Shown: piece by piece, positions 1 through 6,888 of the stretch
Layout: each line of letters begins with the position of its first letter
How positions within the stretch are numbered: the stretch's first letter is position 1
Source: JBBDXA01 sp040902585
GTDB taxonomy: Bacteria; Planctomycetota; Phycisphaerae; Phycisphaerales; Phycisphaeraceae
Assembly (NCBI GenBank): GCA_040902585.1
Contig: JBBDXA010000094.1
Location: 1-35,274 of the forward strand
Direction of reading: 5' to 3'
Length of the DNA: 35,274 bases
Translations under genes and position numbers: made by a program
The notes under the pieces: generated by a model
The model's input: only the letters and a program-made list of their open reading frames with translations
What the model was told of the DNA's origin: nothing
The model's database searches: none

Positions 1-31
1 ATAAGTCATGTTGTGAAAGGACTTTGTTGGT

Positions 32-57
32 TTGTCTACCCCTTGTCTACTAGACAA
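32..57. promoter_or_regulatory. Operator-like palindrome TTGTCTA-C-TAGACAA with an extra half-site
   Basis: Positions 43-57 form an odd-length perfect palindrome, TTGTCTA, a central C, then TAGACAA. A direct copy of the TTGTCTA half lies at 32-38. Spaced half-sites of this kind are typical of dimeric repressor operators. No gene starts to the right of it on the plus strand, so if it is an operator it would serve a gene off the left edge. The regulator is unknown. Confidence 0.3.
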
Positions 58-227
58 ACTGGACAAGGTTGGCGGTCGGGGTGAGGTGTGTGAACGGCTG
101 TTACGGGCGGAGGGGTGATCGCCGTTGTGCCGCAACGACGGCATCGCGCGGGTCCCCCCACCGCAAAAAAAGGGGGGTTTGAATCCGAACCTTATTCAAA
201 CGTCAGCATCGCAAGAGCATTGCATCG

Positions 228-1760
228 TTATCCGCGCCAGGCGCGCAGGCCTTCGATAAGGAGGTCGAGCATCGCGTGCAGCGTGTCGTGCTTCATCGCG
301 GGGATGGGCATGAGGACGATCACATTGCCCAGCGGGCGGACGATAAGGCCTTGCTCTCGCAGCGACAGGCAGAAGGCGTGGCCGTTGGTGAGTTCGCGCG
401 GCGGGCCCGGGGGCGCGGGGCAGCGGGAAGGATCGAGTTCGATGCCGACCATCAGGCCGCGCTGGCGGATGTCGATGATGTGGGCGAAGGCGTTGCGGTC
501 GCGCAGAGCGTTGAGTCTGTCCGTGATGATCGCGCTGCTGGCGTTGATGTGATCTAACAGATTGTTAGTCTCAAAGAGATCAAGCGAAGCGAGGGCGGCG
601 GCACAGGCCAGCGGGTTGCCGGTGTAGGTGTGCCCGTGGAAAAAAGTTTTGCCTTCGGAGAGTTCACCTTCAAAAGCTTCAGCGATCACGTCAGTGCAGA
701 GCGTCGCGGCCAGCGGGAGGTACCCGCCGGTGATGCCTTTGGCCAGGCACAGGATGTCAGGCATCACGGCCTCGTGCTCACAGGCAAACATTTTTCCCGT
801 GCGTCCAAAGCCGGTGGCGACTTCGTCGGCGATGAGGAGCGTGTTGTGCTTCTTCACCAGGTCAGCGACGCCGCGCAGGAAACCGGCGGGCTGAGAGATC
901 ATGCCCGCTGCGCCCTGCATGAGCGGTTCGATGACGACAGCGGCGATGGTGCCTTCGTTGCTGGTGAGCATCGCATCGAGTTTGCGCAGGCATGCGTCAC
1001 GCCGCGATCGTGTCGCTTCACTTGCTTCGTTGGCCCAAAGCCCAGGGATAGCTATCCCTGGGCTTTGGGCGGCGGCGCTCAAAGGCGCAATGTGAGGCAC
1101 GGGTGCCAGCAGCGTGGGGAACACCATCGAAAGAAACGGACGATGAAAAGTTTCGCTGTACCCGACGGACATGCTGCCGGTGGTGTCCCCGTGGTACGCG
1201 CCGCTGAAGCCGATGAAATGGGTGCGCTTCGGGTGGCCGGTGTGATACCAGTAACCCATCGCCATCTTGAAGGCGACTTCGAGGGCGGTGGCGCCGGCAT
1301 CGGAGAAGAAGACTTTGTTCAGCGAAGGGCCAAGGGAGGAAGGGCCAGGGGCCAAGGGAGCGGAGGAATGCGGATCGCGGATGGCGGATTGCGGATCGGG
1401 CTCGGCCCCTTGGCCCTTGGCCCCTGGCCCTTGGCCCTTTCCCGCCAACGCCACCAGCCGCGCCGCCAGTTCAATGCTCGCCGTCGACGCCAGGCCGAGC
1501 ATCGTTGAATGCGCAATGCGATCGAGCTGATCGCGGATCGCCTGATCGATCTGCGGGACGCGATGTCCGTGGACGTTGCACCACAGGCTGGAGACGCCGT
1601 CGATGTAGCGATTCCCTCGCGTGTCGATCAGGTAATCCCCCTCGCCGCGTTCGATGATCACCGGCTCGCGCGAGCGCCACTGGCGCATGGGCGTGAACGG
1701 GTGCCAGACGTGGGCGTGGTCCAGGGCGGTGAGGCGTTCGGTGCGATTCGGTTCATCCAT
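228..1760 (-). CDS. bioA: Adenosylmethionine-8-amino-7-oxononanoate aminotransferase (biotin synthesis) with in-frame repeat insertions
   Basis: PLP-dependent class III aminotransferase that converts 7-keto-8-aminopelargonate to 7,8-diaminopelargonate, with S-adenosylmethionine as usual amino donor; cytosolic. Start chosen at the ATG giving MDEPNRTERL, because upstream codons fall in a repeat. Visible landmarks: HVWHPFTPM near residue 17, VSSLWCNVHGH near 56, SGAYHGDTTGSMSVG near 186, LLIADEVATGFGRTG near 309, the PLP lysine at about 341 in LCLAKGITGGY, and FHGHTYTGNPLACAAA. At 510 residues it exceeds the roughly 430 of the E. coli enzyme. Two additions explain most of the difference: a Gly/Pro-rich stretch at about 108-147 (KGQGPGAKGQGA...) from a GGCCAAG hairpin, and about 231-243 (QSPGIAIPGLW) from a 38-bp palindrome. 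The fold and lysine are otherwise intact. No other biotin gene is in the window. Confidence 0.93.
   Translation of the reverse strand: MDEPNRTERLTALDHAHVWHPFTPMRQWRSREPVIIERGEGDYLIDTRGNRYIDGVSSLWCNVHGHRVPQIDQAIRDQLDRIAHSTMLGLASTASIELAARLVALAGKGQGPGAKGQGAEPDPQSAIRDPHSSAPLAPGPSSLGPSLNKVFFSDAGATALEVAFKMAMGYWYHTGHPKRTHFIGFSGAYHGDTTGSMSVGYSETFHRPFLSMVFPTLLAPVPHIAPLSAAAQSPGIAIPGLWANEASEATRSRRDACLRKLDAMLTSNEGTIAAVVIEPLMQGAAGMISQPAGFLRGVADLVKKHNTLLIADEVATGFGRTGKMFACEHEAVMPDILCLAKGITGGYLPLAATLCTDVIAEAFEGELSEGKTFFHGHTYTGNPLACAAALASLDLFETNNLLDHINASSAIITDRLNALRDRNAFAHIIDIRQRGLMVGIELDPSRCPAPPGPPRELTNGHAFCLSLREQGLIVRPLGNVIVLMPIPAMKHDTLHAMLDLLIEGLRAWRG
1033..1070. repeat. 38-bp perfect palindrome inside bioA
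   Basis: The 19 bases at 1033-1051 (GCCCAAAGCCCAGGGATAG) are followed immediately by their exact reverse complement. The palindrome is read in frame in bioA as roughly AQSPGIAIPGLWA, between the strand after MVFPTLLAPVPH and the helix before the AAVVIEP motif. The E. coli enzyme has no counterpart that I recognise. It looks like an inserted element rather than original protein sequence. Confidence 0.85.
1325..1439 (-). repeat. Composite GGCCAAG-word hairpin inserted in frame in bioA
   Basis: Left arm 1325-1358 and right arm 1404-1439 are inverted arrays of the degenerate 7-mer GGCCAAG. The loop at about 1366-1400 holds copies of the ATTGCGG/ATCGCGG word that forms arrays elsewhere in the window. 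Read on the coding (minus) strand it begins AAGGGCCAAGGGCCAGGGGC and encodes KGQGPGAKGQGA followed by a Pro/Ser-rich tail. The same element, in the same orientation and frame, lies in aguA at 7186-7278. Confidence 0.88.
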
Positions 1761-1778
1761 GGCGCGGACAGCATAAGT

Positions 1779-1860
1779 GATTGCGGATCGCGGATCGCGG
1801 ATTGCGGATTGAGTCACCCTGACCCTTCGATCCGCAATCCGCATTCCGCAATCCGCAATC
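1779..1860. repeat. Inverted arrays of the ATTGCGG 7-mer between bioA and the EF-G-like gene
   Basis: 1779-1812 carries about five head-to-tail copies of ATTGCGG/ATCGCGG. 1827-1860 carries the complementary array of ATCCGCA-type words, leaving a short loop. It sits between two divergently transcribed genes, so a role only as a terminator does not fit. It could influence the 5' leader of bioA, whose reading frame stays open through it. Confidence 0.88.
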
Positions 1861-1962
1861 TCCGGCCTCCCTCTTCCCGCCTTGCCTGTCACCGTTTATA
1901 CTGCTGTGACTTCTCTTCTGGTTCTCGACATTCGTCTTCTCACTCGTAACAGGAGTTCCTTT

Positions 1963-4020
1963 ATGCCTGCTTACACCACGGAAAACCTCCACAACATTGC
2001 CCTTATCGGCAGCGCGTATTCAGGCAAGACCAGCCTGACCGAAGCGCTGCTGCGGGCAGGCGGCGCGATTCATCATCTCGGTCTGGTCGAGAAGGGCACG
2101 ACCATGTCCGACTTTACCGACGAGGAAAAGGCCCGCGGCGCGAGCATCTACAACTCGGTGCTTCACTGCGATTACAAAGGCGCGCGGATCAATATCCTCG
2201 ACACGCCCGGCTCGCCCGACTTCGCCGGTCAGGCGCTCAGCGCGCTGCTTGCCGTCGAGACGGCTGTGGTCGTGCTCAGCGCCTCGGCCGGCCTTGAGAC
2301 CAATGCCCGACGCCTGTTTCACCGCGCCGCCGATGCCAACGTTTGCCGGATGATCATTATTAATAAGGTCGATGCGGAGAATGCGGACCTGCCCGCACTT
2401 TTGCTGTCGATTCAGGACACGCTCGGTTCTGAGTGTCTGCCCGTCAATCTTCCAGCCGACGGCGGCAAGCGCGTCGTCGATTGCCTGCGCAACAACGAAG
2501 GCGAGAGCGATCTCGGTCCGGTCGCGGGCTTTCACACCGCCATCGTCGATCAGATTGTGGAGATGGATGACGATCTGATGGCGGAGTACCTGGAGAAGGG
2601 CGAGATCGAAGACCTTCACAAGCTGCACGAGCCGTTTGAGAAGGCGATGCGCGAAGGGCATTTGGTACCGATCTGCTTCACCACCGCGCGCTCGCATCTG
2701 AACGCGGAGGAGGCGATCGGCGTGCAGGAGTTTCTCGACTTCCTGCATGACTGGGCACCGAATCCGATGGAAGGCCGGCGTCGCAAGTTTGTGCATCCTG
2801 ATGGCAAGGGCGAGGAGCTGGTGGTCGATCCGAATCCATCGAAGCCGGCGCTGGCGCACACGTTCAAGGTGGTGAACGACCGCTTCGGACGCATGGGCGT
2901 GTTCCGCATGCACCAGGGCACGATCGCGAAGGATTCGACCGTTTATGTGGGCGATCACAAGAAGCCGACGAAGATCGCGCACATTTTCACGGTGCAGGGG
3001 AAGGATCACACGGAGATCGACGCGGCTGTGGCGGGCGATATCTGTGCGGTGATGAAGATCGAGGAGATCGGGCTGGGTGAAGTGATTCACTCTCAGCCCA
3101 ACGGCAGGCTCAAGCTCAACAGCGAGAGCTATCCCGATCCGATGTTCGGCCTGGCGATCGAGTCGAAGAAGCGGGGCGATGAACAGAAGATCGCCGACGC
3201 CCTGCACAAGATCAAGAGCGAAGACCCCACGTTCAAGATGCAGCGCAACAGCGTGACGCATGAGCTGGTGATTTATGGATTGGGCGAACAGCACCTGCGC
3301 ACGATCCTGGACAAGATGCACGTGAAGTTCGGCCTGGAGGTGGACACGCATCCGCCCAAGATCGCCTACAAGGAAACCGTCAGTGCGACGGGCGAAGGTC
3401 ACCATCGCCACAAGAAACAGTCCGGCGGCGCGGGGCAGTTCGGCGAGGTGTATCTGCGCGTGGTGCCTCTGGAGCGCGGCGCGGGCTTTGAGTTTGTGGA
3501 TGACACCTTCGGCGGCAACCCGCCCAAGCAGTATCTGCCCGCGGTGGAGAAGGGCGTGCGCCTGGCGCTGGAGACCGGCTGCATCGCGGGCTTCCCGATG
3601 CAGGATGTGCGCGTGGAGGTGTACGACGGCAAGCATCACGATGTGGACTCGAAGGAAGTGGCGTTCATCACGGCGGGGAAGAAGGCGTTTATCGACGCGG
3701 TGAGCAAGGCCAGGCCGCAGGTGCTCGAGCCGGTGGTGCATATTGAAGTGACGGTGCCTAGCCGATACATGGGCGACATCACGGGCGATCTGAGCGGCAA
3801 GCGCGGTCGCGTGCAGGGTACGGACATGCTGCCTGGGGACCTGGCGGTGATCAAAGCGCAAGTGCCGCTGGCGGAAGTGGCGAGCTATCAGAATCAACTG
3901 AAGAGCGTGACGGGCGGTCAGGGGAGTTACACGATGGAGTTCAGTCATTACGACCCGGTGCCTGGGAATGTGCAGGCGAATATCGTGGCGCACTACAAGC
4001 CGCATGCGGAGGAGGATTGA
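1963..4020 (+). CDS. Elongation factor G-like GTPase (EF-G paralogue)
   Basis: Translational GTPase of the EF-G family, 685 residues. Start set at the ATG after AGGAG (1951-1955, 7-nt spacing). GTPase motifs: P-loop GSAYSGKT at 16-23, DTPG at 80-83, NKVD at 134-137. The switch I region reads EEKARGASI instead of the ERGITI-type motif of ribosomal EF-G. The P-loop also departs from the usual AHIDAGKTT form, which places the protein with the EF-G-like paralogues (often called FusA2 or EF-G2) rather than the housekeeping factor. Domains II to V follow, including the HHRHKKQSGGAGQFGEV segment of domain IV and a C-terminal domain V. No rpsL, rpsG or tuf neighbour is present, which also argues for a paralogue. 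A TATACT box at 1897-1902 could be a -10 element. Its role may be translocation under stress or ribosome recycling; that is unproven. Confidence 0.9.
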   Translation: MPAYTTENLHNIALIGSAYSGKTSLTEALLRAGGAIHHLGLVEKGTTMSDFTDEEKARGASIYNSVLHCDYKGARINILDTPGSPDFAGQALSALLAVETAVVVLSASAGLETNARRLFHRAADANVCRMIIINKVDAENADLPALLLSIQDTLGSECLPVNLPADGGKRVVDCLRNNEGESDLGPVAGFHTAIVDQIVEMDDDLMAEYLEKGEIEDLHKLHEPFEKAMREGHLVPICFTTARSHLNAEEAIGVQEFLDFLHDWAPNPMEGRRRKFVHPDGKGEELVVDPNPSKPALAHTFKVVNDRFGRMGVFRMHQGTIAKDSTVYVGDHKKPTKIAHIFTVQGKDHTEIDAAVAGDICAVMKIEEIGLGEVIHSQPNGRLKLNSESYPDPMFGLAIESKKRGDEQKIADALHKIKSEDPTFKMQRNSVTHELVIYGLGEQHLRTILDKMHVKFGLEVDTHPPKIAYKETVSATGEGHHRHKKQSGGAGQFGEVYLRVVPLERGAGFEFVDDTFGGNPPKQYLPAVEKGVRLALETGCIAGFPMQDVRVEVYDGKHHDVDSKEVAFITAGKKAFIDAVSKARPQVLEPVVHIEVTVPSRYMGDITGDLSGKRGRVQGTDMLPGDLAVIKAQVPLAEVASYQNQLKSVTGGQGSYTMEFSHYDPVPGNVQANIVAHYKPHAEED

Positions 4021-4029
4021 ACACTCATC

Positions 4030-4048
4030 AGCCGCTTGCGGCTTCGCA
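4030..4048 (+). repeat. Short dispersed hairpin word AGCCGCTTGCGGCTTCGCA
   Basis: This 19-nt sequence contains the small hairpin GCCGC-TT-GCGGC and lies just after the EF-G-like stop codon. An identical 19-nt copy is found at 32525-32543 inside pbpC, so this looks like a dispersed repeat rather than a chance hairpin. Confidence 0.6.
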
Positions 4049-4057
4049 ATTCGCACA

Positions 4058-4126
4058 TTTGACCACGGATAACACCGATAGCACGGATTGATTCGATCCG
4101 TGCTATCGGTGTTATCCGTGGTCAAA
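4058..4126. repeat. Perfect 31-bp-arm hairpin between convergent genes
   Basis: Arms 4058-4088 and 4096-4126 are exact reverse complements around a 7-nt loop (TGATTCG). Each arm shows a 9-nt periodicity (CACGGATAA, CACCGATAG, CACGGATTG). It separates two convergent genes and could act as a bidirectional transcription stop, although neither side has a strong U tract. The TGA stop of the MATE gene (4122-4124) lies within the outer end of the right arm. Confidence 0.9.
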
Positions 4127-5630
4127 CTTTTACCGACTGCCACTTCCCCTGGAAGAACCGCCCGCCGAAGAGCAGGCCGCGGATCAGCAGTTCGCCGCAC
4201 AGGCCCAGCCAGACGCCGTTCAAGCCCAGGTCCATCACCACGGCGAAGAGATACACCGCCGGCACGCGGATGATGTAGATCGAAATGTACGTCAGGCGCA
4301 TGGTCGAGGCGGTGTCGCCCGCGCCGCGCATGGCGTTACTGAGGACGATGGCGGTGGCGAAGAAGATCTGCACCGGGCCGCAGATCATCAGCAGCGTCGG
4401 CGCGGTCGCCAGCAGCACGGGTTCGTTGGTGACCAGGCGCACGAGCTGCGTCGGAATGAGCAGAAACATCAGGCCCATCACGCCCATCACGAGCATGCCG
4501 TATTTCCAGCAGAGCAGGGCGGCTCGCTTGGCGCGCTCCGGATCGCCCAGCCCGAGGTATTGCCCCGTCAAAGTAGACGCGGCGATGCCCAGCGCCATGC
4601 AGGGCAGATAGCTGATCGCTTCGAGTCGCACCGCGATGATGTGCGCGCCCTGGGCGGCATGCTCGATGATCGACACGATGCCGACGATCTTCATGACGAG
4701 GAAGTTGCCGACCCACATGCCCATCGATTCGAACAGGCTGGCGCTGGAGATGCGGACGATGCGTTTCATGGTGTGCCAGTGGGGGCGCAGGCGGATCCAG
4801 CGCAGGCGGATCTGTCCGCCGTCGCGGGCGAGCATGATGAGGATGAGCACTGCGCCGACGACCCACGCGGCGACGGTGCCCCAGGCGATGCCCGCGACGC
4901 CGTGCCCGCCGATTGGCTGGGGCCCGAAGACCAGGGCCCATGACACGACGGTGTTGATGATGTTGACTCCGGCTAGCACGATGAAGGGCGAGCGTGTGTC
5001 GCCCGAGGCGCGCAGGCAGGCGGAGCCGACGAAGAACACGCTGGAGAAGATGGCGGAGATGCCGACGATGCGCAGGTACTGAACGCACATGGCGAAGCTT
5101 TCGCCGCGCAGCTCCATGAAGCCGGCGATGTCCGGCGCGAAGCCGTAGACCAGTCCGCCGGAGATGGGACCGAGCACGAGCGAGAGGATGACGGCTTGTC
5201 CCAGCGCGGCATTGGCGACGCGGCGATGCTTGCCGCCGACGGCTCGGGCGATGACGGCTGTCGCGCCGACGCCGACGGACATCTGCATGATGTTCATGCC
5301 CCAGATGATGTAGGCTCCGACGCCGATGGCGTTGGTCGCGGCGACGGCCTTGCCGGGCATGTGGCCGGCCAGGGCGGTGTCCACGTAGCCGACGAGAAAG
5401 TTGAGCACCTGTTCGAGAAAGGGCCAGATGGCGAGGACGAAGACCTGGCGCGGGAGGGTGAGCCCGGCGAGGCGGCCGGAGAGTTGCCGCAGGTGCGCGG
5501 GGACGGGATCGCGCTTCGCGCCTGAAGCGGGTGGGCCCGGTGAGCCGGCCGTCGGTGCCGCATCCGCCAGCGCCTCGGCGGGCGGCGCGGTCGATAAGCC
5601 TTTTTCGATGTCCGACTCACGGCGATTCAT
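4122..5630 (-). CDS. MATE family efflux transporter
   Basis: Multidrug and toxic-compound extrusion transporter of the inner membrane, normally a cation/drug antiporter. About 502 residues and twelve predicted membrane segments. The first repeat contains the family signature-like stretch LVGYVDTALAGHM, followed by AIGVGAYIIWGMNIMQMSVGVGATAVIARAVG. The second half contains EHAAQGAHIIAVRLEAISYLPCMALGIAASTLTGQYLG, the internal duplicate. Start set at the ATG giving MNRRESDIEKG; a TTG eight codons upstream is possible. The first 60 or so residues are hydrophilic and Ala/Pro-rich, longer than usual. The stop codon is embedded in the outer end of the hairpin shared with the EF-G-like gene. The substrate cannot be told from the sequence. 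Confidence 0.92.
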   Translation of the reverse strand: MNRRESDIEKGLSTAPPAEALADAAPTAGSPGPPASGAKRDPVPAHLRQLSGRLAGLTLPRQVFVLAIWPFLEQVLNFLVGYVDTALAGHMPGKAVAATNAIGVGAYIIWGMNIMQMSVGVGATAVIARAVGGKHRRVANAALGQAVILSLVLGPISGGLVYGFAPDIAGFMELRGESFAMCVQYLRIVGISAIFSSVFFVGSACLRASGDTRSPFIVLAGVNIINTVVSWALVFGPQPIGGHGVAGIAWGTVAAWVVGAVLILIMLARDGGQIRLRWIRLRPHWHTMKRIVRISSASLFESMGMWVGNFLVMKIVGIVSIIEHAAQGAHIIAVRLEAISYLPCMALGIAASTLTGQYLGLGDPERAKRAALLCWKYGMLVMGVMGLMFLLIPTQLVRLVTNEPVLLATAPTLLMICGPVQIFFATAIVLSNAMRGAGDTASTMRLTYISIYIIRVPAVYLFAVVMDLGLNGVWLGLCGELLIRGLLFGGRFFQGKWQSVKV

Positions 5631-5725
5631 CTGCGAACGGGCCTCGATTGACAAAGGGGTGAATCGTAGCCGGTCGCGTGGACCGTGACGAATCGCCCGC
5701 TATCATTGGCCGCTGCAAAGGCGGT

Positions 5726-5815
5726 TTGCTAAGGAAATGAGGAAATGAGGAATCAGAGCGTGTTGACACATCTCTTTGAATGCTCCCTTTCCTCATTTCC
5801 TTATTTCCTTAGCAA
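5726..5815. repeat. Inverted arrays of the AAGGAAATG word upstream of aguB
   Basis: Left arm 5726-5752 (TTGCT then tandem AAGGAAATG/AGGAAATG) pairs with 5789-5815 with a single mismatch in 27 positions, around a 36-nt loop. The left arm's core (5728-5752) recurs identically, 25 nt, at 9702-9726 after the sugar kinase. It lies between the divergently transcribed MATE and aguB genes. Confidence 0.9.
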
Positions 5816-5838
5816 GCCATCTTCGCCCGGAATCGCTC

Positions 5839-6789
5839 ATGCCACAGAAAGCCAAGACATCCAGCAACACCATCCGCCTCGGCCTGATTCAGCACGCGTC
5901 GCCGCCCGATGTGCCGGCCGCGAAGAACCTGAAGAAGGCGATGGACATGATGCGCGACGCGGCGAGCCAGGGTTGCACGCTGCTGCTGACGCAGGAACTT
6001 TTCACGGCCCACTATTTCTGCCAGGTGGAGGATGCGGCGATGTTCGCGCTTGCCCAGACCATCCCCGGGCCGACGAGCGAGAAGCTTTGTGCGCTGGCGA
6101 AGAAGCTGAAGGTCGAGATTGCCGCGTCGCTCTTCGAGAAGCGCACGCAGGGTGTGTTTCACAACACGACGATTGTGATCAACGCGAAGGGCGTGATCAT
6201 CGGCAAGTATCGCAAGATGCACATTCCCGATGATCCGCGCTTCTATGAGAAGTTTTACTTTACGCCGGGGGATGCGGGCGCGCCCGCCCCCGGCAGGCCC
6301 CATCCACGGGGCAATGCCGAGGCGCACGCCGGGTGGCAGGTCCATCAACTCGCCAACGCGAAAATGGGCACGCTCATCTGCTGGGACCAGTGGTACCCCG
6401 AAGCCGCCCGGCTCACCGCCCTGCGCGGCGCCCAGATTCTCACGTACCCCACCGCCATCGGGTACGCCCACCACATCGAGCCCGCCGACGAACCCGCGCG
6501 GCAGGCTGAGTCCTGGCAGACCATGATGCGATCCCACGCCATCGCCAACGGCGTGTTCGTCGCCACCATCAACCGCATCGGCGTCGAGGGTGAACTCACC
6601 TTCTGGGGTCAGAGCTTCGTGGCTGATCCCGGCGGCCGCGTCATCGCGCAGGCGTCGCCTGACCAGGAAGAAATCCTCGCGGTCGATTGCGACCTGTCCT
6701 TGATCGACAAGCTGCGCGTCAACTGGCCGTTCCTGCGCGATCGCCGCATCGATGCGTATGGCGACTTGACGAAGCGTTTCATCGACTGA
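5839..6789 (+). CDS. aguB: N-carbamoylputrescine amidohydrolase
   Basis: Nitrilase-superfamily enzyme that hydrolyses N-carbamoylputrescine to putrescine, CO2 and ammonia, the second step of the agmatine route. It has 316 residues, close to the family length of about 290-300 plus a small insert. The catalytic triad is visible: Glu53 in LLLTQELF, Lys126 in GKYRKMHIPDD, Cys181 in LICWDQWYPEAARL. The WDQWYPE and YEKFYFTPGD motifs favour N-carbamoylputrescine over other nitrilases. Start set at the ATG giving MPQKAKTSS, since anything upstream runs into the repeat. The stretch at about 147-165 (AGAPAPGRPHPRGNAEAHAG) replaces a short loop and is encoded by GC-rich palindromes. Wobble bases are mostly G before this point and mostly C after it. 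Agmatine deiminase follows 99 bp downstream. Confidence 0.94.
   Translation: MPQKAKTSSNTIRLGLIQHASPPDVPAAKNLKKAMDMMRDAASQGCTLLLTQELFTAHYFCQVEDAAMFALAQTIPGPTSEKLCALAKKLKVEIAASLFEKRTQGVFHNTTIVINAKGVIIGKYRKMHIPDDPRFYEKFYFTPGDAGAPAPGRPHPRGNAEAHAGWQVHQLANAKMGTLICWDQWYPEAARLTALRGAQILTYPTAIGYAHHIEPADEPARQAESWQTMMRSHAIANGVFVATINRIGVEGELTFWGQSFVADPGGRVIAQASPDQEEILAVDCDLSLIDKLRVNWPFLRDRRIDAYGDLTKRFID
6291..6319 (+). repeat. Small imperfect hairpin inside aguB
   Basis: CGGCA...TGCCG and CCCCAT...ACGGGG pair within 29 nt. The neighbouring 6273-6286 (GCGGGCGCGCCCGC) is itself palindromic. Together they encode the extra Gly/Pro/His loop that is absent from typical N-carbamoylputrescine amidohydrolases. 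Confidence 0.5.
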
Positions 6790-6792
6790 AGG

Positions 6793-6884
6793 GAATTGCG
6801 GATTGCGGATTGCGGATCGCGGATTAACTGAAACGCGCCGCTCCAGTTTTCAATCCGCAATCCGAAATCCTCAATCCGCAATTC
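6793..6884. repeat. Inverted arrays of the ATTGCGG 7-mer between aguB and aguA
   Basis: Left arm 6793-6832 has three ATTGCGG copies and one ATCGCGG. Right arm 6847-6884 is a degenerate complementary array. It begins four bases after the aguB stop codon and ends four bases before the aguA ATG, filling the whole intergenic space of what should be one transcript and leaving no visible Shine-Dalgarno for aguA. The word is the same as at 1779-1860. Confidence 0.9.
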
Positions 6885-6888
6885 ATTC

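Noticed and set aside
156..183. C6/G6 hairpin after bioA as a terminator
   Set aside because: The 6-bp stem has a 12-nt loop and lacks a T run downstream of it in the bioA direction.
1761..1892. N-terminal extension of bioA through the ATTGCGG repeat
   Set aside because: The extension only translates repeat words and is absent from BioA homologues; an ATG at the natural start is present.
2020..4200. 726-codon open frame antisense to the EF-G-like gene
   Set aside because: It mirrors a confidently assigned GTPase gene; His/Arg/Leu-rich content is what a GC-rich antisense frame gives, and no domain is visible.
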